Shown in pieces: positions 28,975-36,866 of a stretch of 64,000 bases of DNA. The notes under the pieces are model-generated. The model had not been told where the DNA came from, did no database searches, and worked only from the letters and a program-made list of their open reading frames with translations. Made by a program: the position numbers and the translations under genes. How positions within the stretch are numbered: position 1 is the first letter of the stretch; each line of letters begins with the position of its first letter. Origin of the DNA: Rhizobium sp. BT03 (GTDB taxonomy: Bacteria > Pseudomonadota > Alphaproteobacteria > Rhizobiales > Rhizobiaceae); the NCBI RefSeq assembly GCF_030053155.1, contig NZ_CP125640.1, positions 1,860,001 through 1,924,000 of the forward strand. Reading direction: 5' to 3'.

Positions 28975-30627
28975 TTACGCGAGACGGGCGAAATACGCCC
29001 CCCAGGCCGGAATATCGATCTTGTCGCCATAGTTGTTGCTGATAAAGCCATGCCCCGTCAACGCCTGCCATTCTCCCGCGGGCAAAGTGACGCCGGTTTC
29101 GGCCGGGCTCATGTTGAAGATGCAGAGCAGCTGCTCATTGCCGTATTCACGGGTGAAGACCAGGGCGTCGCCCTGCGGCTCCTCGAATTCGATCTCACCC
29201 TTGGCAAAGGCCGGGTGCAATTTGCGGAAGGCGATGAAGCGGCGATAGTGCTCGAGCACCGAGGCCTCGTCGCCCTGCTGGACGTTGACGGCGCGCAGAA
29301 TATGCTCGACCGGCACCGGCAGCCAGGGCTTGACTGTGGAAAAGCCGCCTTGGGCGACGTGACTGTCCCAGACCATCGGCGTGCGGCAGCCGTCACGGCC
29401 CTTGAATTCCGGCCAGAACTGGATGCCGTAGGGATCCTGCAGATCCTGATAGGCGAGATCGGCCTCGGTCAGCGCCAGTTCCTCCCCCTGATAGAGGCAG
29501 ACGGAGCCGCGCAGGCTCAGCAGCAGCGAGGCGTAGAGCTTGGCGAAGGCGTCGTGATCGGCGACCAGCCCGCCCCAGCGACTGACATGGCGCACGACGT
29601 CGTGATTGGAGAAAGCCCAGCAGGCCCAGCCGTCGGGTGCGGCGGCTTCGAAATCCTGCATCACCTCTTCGACGCGCTCGGCCGTCAGCGGATCGGGCGC
29701 CAGGAACTCGAAGGCGTAGCACATGTGCATCTTGTCGTTGCCGGAGGTATATTCGCCGACGATTTCAAGGCCGCGCTGGCTGTCGCCGACTTCGCCGACG
29801 GCGGCGATTGCCGGGAATTCTTCGAGAACGGCGCGAAAGCGCTTCAGGAAGGCAAGGTTCTCCGGCCGGTTCTTGTCGTAGATATGCTCCTGGAAATTAT
29901 AGGGATTGACCGCCGGCGCCGTCGAGGCGTTGCGGCGCTCGGGGGCGAGCGCCGGATTGTCGCGCAACAGCGGGTCGTGGAAATAGAAGTTGATGGTATC
30001 GAGGCGGAAGCCGTCGACGCCACGATTGAGCCAGAAGCGCACGACATCGAGCAGACGGTCCTGCACCTCAGGATTATGCAGGTTCATATCCGGCTGCGAG
30101 GTCAGGAAGTTGTGCAGGTAATATTGCATGCGCGTCGGATCCCACGCCCATGCCGAGCCGCCGAAGATCGATAGCCAGTTGTTCGGCGGCGTACCATCCG
30201 GCTTGGCGTCGGCCCAGACATACCAGTCGGCCTTGGCGTTGGTTTTGCTGGAGCGGCTCTGCACGAACCAGGGGTGCTGATCGGAGCTGTGCGAGATGAC
30301 GAGGTCGATCATCACCCGGATGCCGAGGCGGTGAGCCTCCGCGATCATCGTGTCGAAATCGACCAGCGTGCCGAAGATCGAATCGACATTCTCGTAGTCG
30401 GACACGTCATAACCGAAATCGCGCATCGGCGAGGTGAAGAAGGGCGAGATCCAGATCGCATCGACGCCGAGGCTTGCCACGTGCGGCAGGCGGGCGGTGA
30501 TGCCCTTGAGGTCGCCGATGCCGTCACCGTTCGAATCCTGGTAGGAGCGCGGGTAGATCTGATAGATCACCGCGCCGCGCCACCAGTCCTTGTCGGGGGT
30601 CGAGATCGATTGGGGAGCCACGTTCAT
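28975..30627 (-). CDS. aglA: Alpha-glucosidase
   Basis: A 550-residue GH13 enzyme of the oligo-1,6-glucosidase/alpha-glucosidase type without a signal peptide, so it acts on imported disaccharides in the cytoplasm. The conserved regions are VDAIWISPFF near residue 55, GFRLDTINFYFHD (nucleophile Asp in FRLD), AVGEVGD (acid/base Glu) and FSNHDVVRH (transition-state Asp). It lies between the AglG permease and AglK, the arrangement of the S. meliloti agl operon. AGGATATCCC precedes ATG 30627. Confidence 0.94.
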   Translation of the reverse strand: MNVAPQSISTPDKDWWRGAVIYQIYPRSYQDSNGDGIGDLKGITARLPHVASLGVDAIWISPFFTSPMRDFGYDVSDYENVDSIFGTLVDFDTMIAEAHRLGIRVMIDLVISHSSDQHPWFVQSRSSKTNAKADWYVWADAKPDGTPPNNWLSIFGGSAWAWDPTRMQYYLHNFLTSQPDMNLHNPEVQDRLLDVVRFWLNRGVDGFRLDTINFYFHDPLLRDNPALAPERRNASTAPAVNPYNFQEHIYDKNRPENLAFLKRFRAVLEEFPAIAAVGEVGDSQRGLEIVGEYTSGNDKMHMCYAFEFLAPDPLTAERVEEVMQDFEAAAPDGWACWAFSNHDVVRHVSRWGGLVADHDAFAKLYASLLLSLRGSVCLYQGEELALTEADLAYQDLQDPYGIQFWPEFKGRDGCRTPMVWDSHVAQGGFSTVKPWLPVPVEHILRAVNVQQGDEASVLEHYRRFIAFRKLHPAFAKGEIEFEEPQGDALVFTREYGNEQLLCIFNMSPAETGVTLPAGEWQALTGHGFISNNYGDKIDIPAWGAYFARLA

Positions 30628-30661
30628 GGGATATCCTGTCTGAAGTCACGTTCGGAAATGG

Positions 30662-31825
30662 TCAGCCTCCCTTGACCGAACCCGCCAGCAGGCCGCGCAC
30701 CAGATAACGCTGCAGCCCGAAGAAGACGAGCAGCGGCACGATGATGGTGACGAAGGCCGAGGCCGTCAAAATCTCCCAGTTGCCGCCGCGCGAGCCGAGC
30801 AGCGCGTTCAGGCTGCCTGTGAGAACGAGGTGGTCCTTGTCGGTGCCGAGGAAGACCATGGCGACGAGCAGGTCGTTCCACACCCACAGGAACTGGAAGA
30901 TGGCGAAGGAGGCGAGTGCCGGGAAGGACAAAGGCAATACGATGCGGGTGAAGATCTCGAAGTCGCTGGCGCCGTCGACGCGGGCGGATTCGATGATCTC
31001 CTTCGGCAGGCCGGCGATATAGGCCCGCAGGAGATAGATGGCGAGCGGCATGCCGAAGGCGGTGTGGGCGAGCCAGATGCCGGGATAGGTCTTCGACGGC
31101 TGGCCGAGCATGGTGCCGATCTCGTTATAGAGGCGCAGCAGCGGGATCAGCGACATCTGCAGCGGCACGACGATGAGGCCGACGACGAGCGCGATCAACA
31201 GCGCACGGCCGGGGAACTCCATCCAGCTCAGCGCATAGGCGGCAAAGGCGGCGATCAGGATCGGGATGATCGTCGCCGGGATCGTCACGGTCAGCGAGTT
31301 GATGAAGGACTGGCCGATGCCCTCACCGGTCAGAACCGTGTTGTAGTTCTGCAGCGTAAACTCCGGCGGCGCGGAGACCGAGACATAGATGCGCCGCGGT
31401 CTTTCGTCGGGCGAGAAGGCGGCGTTCTTCATGTAGCGGTAGCTGCCGTCGCTGTTGATCAGCAGGCTTTCGCCGTCGCCGAGATCGGCGGTCTGACCGG
31501 CTTCGAAGGCCGCCGGCTGCTGCACGCGGTTGCCGAAGGCTTTTACCGAGCGGCCGGTCTGGCCCTCAAGCACGTTGCCTGCGATGACGTAGGTCGCACC
31601 TTCCTGCTGCTGCTGGTCCGGCGTGCCCAAGCGGACGGCGACGGTCTGGGTCGAGCCGACGAAGGACGTCCACCAGCCGGAGACGACGATCTGGTCCTTG
31701 TCGCGCAACGCGCTGACGAAGATGCCGAGCGTCGGGATCAGCCAGACGATGACGATCAGGAGAACGGCGGCGTGAACGAAAAGACGGGCGGGGCCGATCT
31801 TGAAGTAGCTTGCGGCAGCGGTCAT
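30662..31825 (-). CDS. aglG: Alpha-glucoside ABC transporter permease AglG
   Basis: A 387-residue MalG-type permease, about 100 residues longer than standard MalG proteins. The extra length is a periplasmic insert at about residues 40-160 between the first membrane helix and the conserved core; it includes a Gln-rich patch (DQQQQEG) and a strand-rich part. The EAA loop is represented by ESARVDGASDFEIFTRIVLP near residue 280. It starts one base after the end of aglF, indicating tight coupling. Confidence 0.9.
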   Translation of the reverse strand: MTAAASYFKIGPARLFVHAAVLLIVIVWLIPTLGIFVSALRDKDQIVVSGWWTSFVGSTQTVAVRLGTPDQQQQEGATYVIAGNVLEGQTGRSVKAFGNRVQQPAAFEAGQTADLGDGESLLINSDGSYRYMKNAAFSPDERPRRIYVSVSAPPEFTLQNYNTVLTGEGIGQSFINSLTVTIPATIIPILIAAFAAYALSWMEFPGRALLIALVVGLIVVPLQMSLIPLLRLYNEIGTMLGQPSKTYPGIWLAHTAFGMPLAIYLLRAYIAGLPKEIIESARVDGASDFEIFTRIVLPLSFPALASFAIFQFLWVWNDLLVAMVFLGTDKDHLVLTGSLNALLGSRGGNWEILTASAFVTIIVPLLVFFGLQRYLVRGLLAGSVKGG

Positions 31826-31826
31826 C

Positions 31827-32840
31827 TCAGTGGCCCTTCAGTTCGCGATTGGCGCGGCGCACGTTCCACACCATGATCGGCGTGACGGCGAGCATGATGA
31901 TGAGGGCGATGACAGCACTTCGGCCAGAATCGCCGCCGCCGCGGAACATCCAGTCGAACATCAGGTTGGCCAGCACCATCGTCTGCCACTGGCCGTTGGT
32001 CATGGTCAGCACGATGTCGAAGACCTTGAGGACGAGGATGGTGATCGTCGTCCATACCACCGCGATCGAGCCCCAGACTTGCGGCACCATGATGCGCCAG
32101 AAGATCTGCCAGCCATTGGCGCCGTCGATGACGGCGGCCTCGATCGTCTCCTCGGGAATGCCGCGAAGGGCGGCCGACAGGATGACCATGGCAAAACCGG
32201 TCTGGATCCAGATCAGGATGACCATCAGGAAGAAATTGTTCCAGAAGGGAACGGAGATCCACACCTCGGGCGTGCCGCCGAAGGTCTGGACGATGGCGTT
32301 CAGCAGGCCGATCTGGACGTCGTTGCCGCCGCGATATTCATAGATGAACTTCCAGATGACCGAGGCGCCGACGAAGGAGATCGCCATTGGCATGAAGACG
32401 ATGCTTTTGGCGATATTGCCCCACCAGATACGGTCGGTCATTACGGCGATGACCAGGCCGAAGAAGGTGCAGGCGGCCGGCACGACGGCGAGCCAGAGGA
32501 TGTTGTTGAAGATCGACTGGCGGAATTCGCGGTCGCCGAGCGCCCATTTGTAATTGGCGAGGCCGACGAATTGCTGCCCGGCGCGGTCGTGGAAGGAGAG
32601 GATGAAGGTCGCAACGACCGGATAGACGAGATAGACGACGAGCAGGAAGAGCGCCGGCCCGATGAACAGCCACGGCCGGATGAGGGCACGGCGGTTGAGA
32701 TTGCGCGAGGCGGCGCGGATGTCGCCATCCTTGACCGGCAAAGCCAGATCCAAAATCTTGTTGGAAAAATAGAAATAGCCCGAGCATGCGAAAACGGCGA
32801 CGACCACGACGCCCAAAGCGGACACTATCTGCAACAGCAT
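31827..32840 (-). CDS. aglF: Alpha-glucoside ABC transporter permease AglF
   Basis: A 337-residue MalF-type permease. An extra N-terminal membrane segment (SALGVVVVAVFACSGYFYF) precedes a short cytoplasmic stretch and the six-helix core; the EAA loop EAAVIDGANGWQIFWRIMVP is near residue 237. It follows aglE after a gap with two hairpins. GGGGAGGGACGAA precedes ATG 32840. Confidence 0.9.
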   Translation of the reverse strand: MLLQIVSALGVVVVAVFACSGYFYFSNKILDLALPVKDGDIRAASRNLNRRALIRPWLFIGPALFLLVVYLVYPVVATFILSFHDRAGQQFVGLANYKWALGDREFRQSIFNNILWLAVVPAACTFFGLVIAVMTDRIWWGNIAKSIVFMPMAISFVGASVIWKFIYEYRGGNDVQIGLLNAIVQTFGGTPEVWISVPFWNNFFLMVILIWIQTGFAMVILSAALRGIPEETIEAAVIDGANGWQIFWRIMVPQVWGSIAVVWTTITILVLKVFDIVLTMTNGQWQTMVLANLMFDWMFRGGGDSGRSAVIALIIMLAVTPIMVWNVRRANRELKGH

Positions 32841-32952
32841 TTCGTCCCTCCCCTGCTTCCCCTGATCTTATTGCGACCGGTTGCTGTTCTGACGGTTCAG
32901 CGCCGGTCATCGTCAATCTGTGTGTATTACCCAATCGCAATATATCCTGTGA

Positions 32953-33015
32953 TGGCCGGGCTCTTTGCGAACCCGGCCAGTCATCCAGGCCATGCCGCCG
33001 GCAAGCCGGCGGCAT
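32953..33015. repeat. Two hairpins between aglE and aglF
   Basis: TGGCCGGG (32953-32960) pairs with CCCGGCCA (32972-32979), and ATGCCGCCGGC (32992-33002) pairs perfectly with GCCGGCGGCAT (33005-33015). The second stem starts 12 bases after the aglE stop. Neither has a U tail on the minus strand, so mRNA 3'-end protection that keeps the binding-protein message abundant is more likely than simple termination. Confidence 0.65.
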
Positions 33016-33026
33016 AATTTTTGGGA

Positions 33027-34388
33027 TTACTTGATGCCGTCCCAGGCGCTCTGGATTTCGCCAGCGGCATCTTGAGCCGACTTGCCGCCGACGAAATCGA
33101 CCATGCCCGTCCAGAAGGCGCCGGCGCCGATCTTGCCCGGCATCAGGTCGGAACCGTCGAAGCGGAAGGTGGTGGCCGAGGTCAGGATCTCGCCTTCCTT
33201 CTTCATCTGCGGGTTGGCATAGGCCTCGGTGCTGACAGCCTTATACGGGGTCAGGAAGCTCGACTGCGCCATCCAGACCTCATGCGCGATCGGGGTCTTC
33301 AGGAAGTCGATGAAGGCGCGGGCCGTCTTCGAATCCTTGGCGATCGAGACGAGCGTGCCGGCGCCGAGAACCGGCTTGCCGAGTTCGGGATGCGAAGCAT
33401 AGGTCGGCATGTAGAAGAAGTCGGCATCCTGGCCGAGCTTCGTGCCCTCAGGGAAGAAGGACGGAATGAACGAGGCCTGATGGTGCATGTAGCACTTCGG
33501 CGGAACGGAGAAGAGACCCTTCGGGCTGTCGCGGAAGTCGGTCGAGGCCACGGCCGCGACGCCGCCATTGACGTATTTCTCGTTCTTGGCGAACTTGCCG
33601 AATTCGTCGATCGCGGCAACGACGGCCGGATCGGTGAACTTCAGCTCGTTAGTCGTCCACTTGTCGTAGGCCTCAGGCGGCTGGGTGCGCAGCATGATGT
33701 CCTCGACCCAGTCCGTCGCCGGCCAGCCGGTGGCGCCGCCGGAACCGAGACCGATGCACCAGGGAACGCCGCCATCCTTGACGATCTGGTCGCTCAGAGC
33801 ATGCAGCTCTTCCATGGTCGTCGGGATCTTGTAGCCGGCTTCCTCGAAGTTCTCAGGAACATACCAGACGAGCGACTTGACGTCGGCCTTATAAGGGAAG
33901 GCATAGAAGGCTTCCTTGCCGTCCTTGCCCTTATAGGTGCCGTAACCGACCCAGCTGTCGCCGGCGCCGTAATTATCCTTGATCCACTTGGAGTTTTCGT
34001 CGCCGAGCGGCGTCAGGAAGCCCTTGCTGGCAAGATCGGCAAGGAGGCCCGGCTGCGGCAGAACGGCGATATTCGGCGGCGAGCCTGCCTGGGTGTCGAT
34101 GACGATCTGCTGTTCGTAGTTTTCCGAAGAGGAGTATTTGACATCGATGCCGGTCGCTTCGGTGAAATAGGCAAGAACGCTCTGGAAGAACGCCTCGTCC
34201 TCGCCGCGCCACGGCCCGAAGATCGTCAGCGGCTGACCCTTCAGATCGGCATGTGCGGCCTTGAATTCGTCATAGCTCTTCCAGTTGAATTTGGAATCCT
34301 GTCCCGGGGCAAATTTCAGATCGGCCGCGGACGCAGCACCGGCAAAAAGCGCTGCCACGGCAACGCCCATCAAAAATGTCTTTTTCAT
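33027..34388 (-). CDS. aglE: Periplasmic alpha-glucoside-binding protein
   Basis: A 453-residue extracellular solute-binding protein (family 1). The N-terminus MKKTFLMGVAVAALFAGAAS ending in AADLK is a Sec signal peptide. The mature part carries GPWRGEDEAFFQSVLAYF and the region YSSSENYEQQIVIDT, typical of AglE. It is the first gene of the agl operon, so transcription should start in the 299-base region upstream that contains two LacI-type operators. ATG at 34388 is preceded by GGGAGGTTGATCAC. Confidence 0.93.
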   Translation of the reverse strand: MKKTFLMGVAVAALFAGAASAADLKFAPGQDSKFNWKSYDEFKAAHADLKGQPLTIFGPWRGEDEAFFQSVLAYFTEATGIDVKYSSSENYEQQIVIDTQAGSPPNIAVLPQPGLLADLASKGFLTPLGDENSKWIKDNYGAGDSWVGYGTYKGKDGKEAFYAFPYKADVKSLVWYVPENFEEAGYKIPTTMEELHALSDQIVKDGGVPWCIGLGSGGATGWPATDWVEDIMLRTQPPEAYDKWTTNELKFTDPAVVAAIDEFGKFAKNEKYVNGGVAAVASTDFRDSPKGLFSVPPKCYMHHQASFIPSFFPEGTKLGQDADFFYMPTYASHPELGKPVLGAGTLVSIAKDSKTARAFIDFLKTPIAHEVWMAQSSFLTPYKAVSTEAYANPQMKKEGEILTSATTFRFDGSDLMPGKIGAGAFWTGMVDFVGGKSAQDAAGEIQSAWDGIK

Positions 34389-34444
34389 GTGATCAACCTC
34401 CCATCACAATCCCAACCCGCGCCGAATTCCCTTTAAAAGAAATT

Positions 34445-34458
34445 TCAAAGCGCTTTGA
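34445..34458. promoter_or_regulatory. AglR operator 1 (LacI-type palindrome)
   Basis: TCAAAGCGCTTTGA is a perfect 14-base palindrome with the central CG step found in LacI-family operators. It lies 57 bases upstream of the aglE start codon, placed to block or control aglE transcription. Confidence 0.75.
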
Positions 34459-34607
34459 CACCCAACTCATTCCACTTTCGGTGGAACGGAGTCAAGTCAT
34501 TTCACGAAAACCGGCTGTAGACACCGCCGTTATCACGGCGTGAGCAGCGGCTATCGGGAAATATGGAGCGATTTTTCTTGAGTCAAGCGCGCCAGATGCT
34601 ACATAAT

Positions 34608-34621
34608 TGAAAGCGCTTTGG
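34608..34621. promoter_or_regulatory. AglR operator 2 (LacI-type palindrome)
   Basis: TGAAAGCGCTTTGG shares AAAGCGCTTT with operator 1. It is 67 bases upstream of the aglR start codon. The two centres are 163 bases apart, which allows repression loops and autoregulation; both are inferred. Confidence 0.7.
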
Positions 34622-34687
34622 GTGCCACTGGGAGGCGGCAGACCTTTTCAACACGGCTGATGGGCGGGCCGGGAGGAAGCATAGCAG

Positions 34688-35713
34688 GTGAATCTCAAAC
34701 AGCTATCGGAATTGCTGGGGCTGTCGCAGACGACGGTGAGCCGAGCGCTCAACGGCTATCCCGAGGTCAACGAGGCGACCCGGGAGCGCGTGCTGCAGGC
34801 CGTCAAGGAAACCGGATACCGGCCGAACAAAGCGGCGCAGCGGCTTGCGACCGGCAAGGCAGGCTCGATCGGCCTCGTCATGCCGACGGCGCCCGGCCAC
34901 CAGTCCGACGTGCATTTCGGTGAATTCCTGGCCGGGCTCGGCGAAGAGGCGGTGCGCCACGACTTCCACTTCGTCATCATGCCGGCCGACCCGGACGACG
35001 AGGTTGCCGCACTCCGGCGCCTGGCGATCAGCGGCAATGTCGATGCGCTGTTCGTCGCCTATATGCGCGGCCACGATCCGCGGCTCGCCATGCTGAAGTC
35101 GCTGTCCATGCCCTATGTCGTCCACGGGCGTTCCTTCGGTGCGGAGCCCGATTATCCCTATCTCGACATCGACAATGAGGGCGCCTTTTACGATGCGACG
35201 CGGCTTCTGCTGCAGCTCGGCCATACGCGCTTTGCGCTGATGAACGGGCAGATGCATCTCGATTTCGCCATCCGCAGGAAGAACGGCGTCCTATCGGCCC
35301 TTGCCGAGCGCGGCCTGGCGCTCGACGAGGATTGCATCAGCCATACGTTGATGACGGACGAGCAAGGCCTGTTGGCGATGGAACATTTTTTGCAGCTGCC
35401 GCAGCGGCCGACGGCCATCCTCTGTTCCAGCACGGTGCTGGCGCTCGGCGCAATCCGCGCGGTCAACCAGGCGGGATTGCGGCTCGGCGAGGATATATCG
35501 CTAATTGCCCATGACGACGTGCTGCCGCTCTTGAAGCCTGAAAACTTCTCGGTGCCGCTGACGACGACGCGCTCCTCGCTGAGGGCCGCCGGCGTTCGCA
35601 TCGCCCAGCGGCTGATCGGCACGGTGAAAGAGGCCGGCCCCTTTCCCGAACAGGAACTTTGGAAGACCGAACTGATCGTCCGGGCTTCGACCGGCCCTGC
35701 CCCGCAGTCCTAA
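34688..35713 (+). CDS. aglR: LacI-family regulator of the agl operon
   Basis: A 341-residue LacI/GalR protein. The N-terminal DNA-binding domain reads LKQLSELLGLSQTTVSRALN with the hinge helix region RPNKAAQRLATGKAG, followed by the sugar-binding core (SIGLVMP, LDIDNEGAFYDATRLLL). It diverges from aglE, and the shared region has two near-identical palindromes, so it most likely represses aglEFGAK until an alpha-glucoside arrives. The start is GTG 34688, with GGGAGGAAG upstream; no better start exists. The TAA stop coincides with the first bases of a dispersed repeat. Confidence 0.92.
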   Translation: MNLKQLSELLGLSQTTVSRALNGYPEVNEATRERVLQAVKETGYRPNKAAQRLATGKAGSIGLVMPTAPGHQSDVHFGEFLAGLGEEAVRHDFHFVIMPADPDDEVAALRRLAISGNVDALFVAYMRGHDPRLAMLKSLSMPYVVHGRSFGAEPDYPYLDIDNEGAFYDATRLLLQLGHTRFALMNGQMHLDFAIRRKNGVLSALAERGLALDEDCISHTLMTDEQGLLAMEHFLQLPQRPTAILCSSTVLALGAIRAVNQAGLRLGEDISLIAHDDVLPLLKPENFSVPLTTTRSSLRAAGVRIAQRLIGTVKEAGPFPEQELWKTELIVRASTGPAPQS

Positions 35714-35843
35714 AGCGCGTCGCGATCTTTCAGATTCGCTCCTTGCGCTTTAGCTCTTTGTTTTTACACATGTCGTTTGCGGCAAAATCGCTTAGCGCTT
35801 TGCCTGGCAAAACCGCTGCACACTTTTGCGCGACATGCTTTAA
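35711..35843. repeat. Dispersed intergenic repeat, copy 1
   Basis: It starts at TAAAGCGCGTCGCGATCTTT and ends in GCGCGACATGCTTTAA, with imperfect mirrored ends (TAAAGC... and ...GCTTTA). It matches 39895-40002 nearly base for base at both ends but has about 25 extra bases in the middle; the block TGGCAAAACCGCTGC recurs at 45107-45121. The aglR stop codon is its first TAA. Confidence 0.8.
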
Positions 35844-35846
35844 CAA

Positions 35847-36746
35847 TCAAAATTGTGGCGGTGTCTGCCCCGCGGCGCGATGCGCGGCGATGACCGTGTT
35901 GGCCATCAGCATGGCGATGGTCATCGGGCCGACGCCGCCGGGAACCGGGGTGATGGTGCTGGCGACTTCGGAGACCTCGCGGAAGGCGACGTCACCGACG
36001 AGCCGGGTCTTGCCCTCGCCCCTTTCGGGGGCTGCCACGCGGTTGATGCCAACGTCGATGACCGTCGCACCCGGCTTGACCCAATCGGCCTTGACCATCT
36101 CCGGCCGGCCAACGGCGGCCACCAGAATATCGGCGTTGCGGCAGACCTCGGCGAGGTTCCTGGTTCTCGAATGGGCGATCGTCACCGTCGCATTGGCGTT
36201 GAGCAGCAATTGCGCCATCGGCTTGCCGAACAGGTTGGAGCGGCCGATGACGACGGCGTTGAGGCCGGAGAGATCCTCGCCATGGGTGCGGCGGACGAAG
36301 ACCATGGCGCCGGCCGGCGTGCAGGAGACCAACCCGGTCTTCAGGTCGCCGATGGCGAGCTTGCCGGCATTGGCGATGCTCAGGCCGTCGACATCCTTTT
36401 CCGGCAGGATCGCCTGGATGATCGGCTCGCTGTCGAGCGGCTTCGGCAGCGGCAGCTGCACCAGGATGCCGTGGATCGACGGATCGGCGTTGAGGGTGGC
36501 GACAAGGGCTGCCAGATCCTCCTGCTTCGTCTCGGCCGGCAGCGTGTGCTGGACGGATTTGAAGCCGCATTCCTTGGCCATGCGGCCCTTGGAGCCGACA
36601 TAGGCGTGGCTTGCCGGATCGTCGCCGACGATGACGACCGCAAGGCCGGTGGTGACGCCGCTGCTCTTTTCCAGCGCTGCCGTCGCACTCTTGACCGTCT
36701 GAATGACCGATGCAGCTACATTCTTGCCGTCGATTACTGTCGTCAC
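35847..36746 (-). CDS. folD: Bifunctional methylene-THF dehydrogenase/cyclohydrolase
   Basis: A 299-residue FolD that interconverts 5,10-methylene-, methenyl- and 10-formyl-tetrahydrofolate. Seen motifs are [14 protein letters not shown] (catalytic Lys region near residue 56), [21 protein letters not shown], the NADP-site GRSNLFGKP, and the C-terminal signature [15 protein letters not shown] chose GTG 36746 because GGGCGGAGAG precedes it and the product then starts like known FolD proteins; an upstream in-frame ATG at 36773 would add nine basic residues. Confidence 0.92.
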   Translation of the reverse strand: MTTVIDGKNVAASVIQTVKSATAALEKSSGVTTGLAVVIVGDDPASHAYVGSKGRMAKECGFKSVQHTLPAETKQEDLAALVATLNADPSIHGILVQLPLPKPLDSEPIIQAILPEKDVDGLSIANAGKLAIGDLKTGLVSCTPAGAMVFVRRTHGEDLSGLNAVVIGRSNLFGKPMAQLLLNANATVTIAHSRTRNLAEVCRNADILVAAVGRPEMVKADWVKPGATVIDVGINRVAAPERGEGKTRLVGDVAFREVSEVASTITPVPGGVGPMTIAMLMANTVIAAHRAAGQTPPQF

Positions 36747-36866
36747 GCGTCTCTCCGCCCTGTTTCGCGCCAATCTATGGATAGTCGGCGAGCGTCAAAT
36801 GCCCGCTAACGCCCTATCCTGTCGGAAAGCAGCAAGGCAATATCAAAAATGCAAGGAAATGATCGT

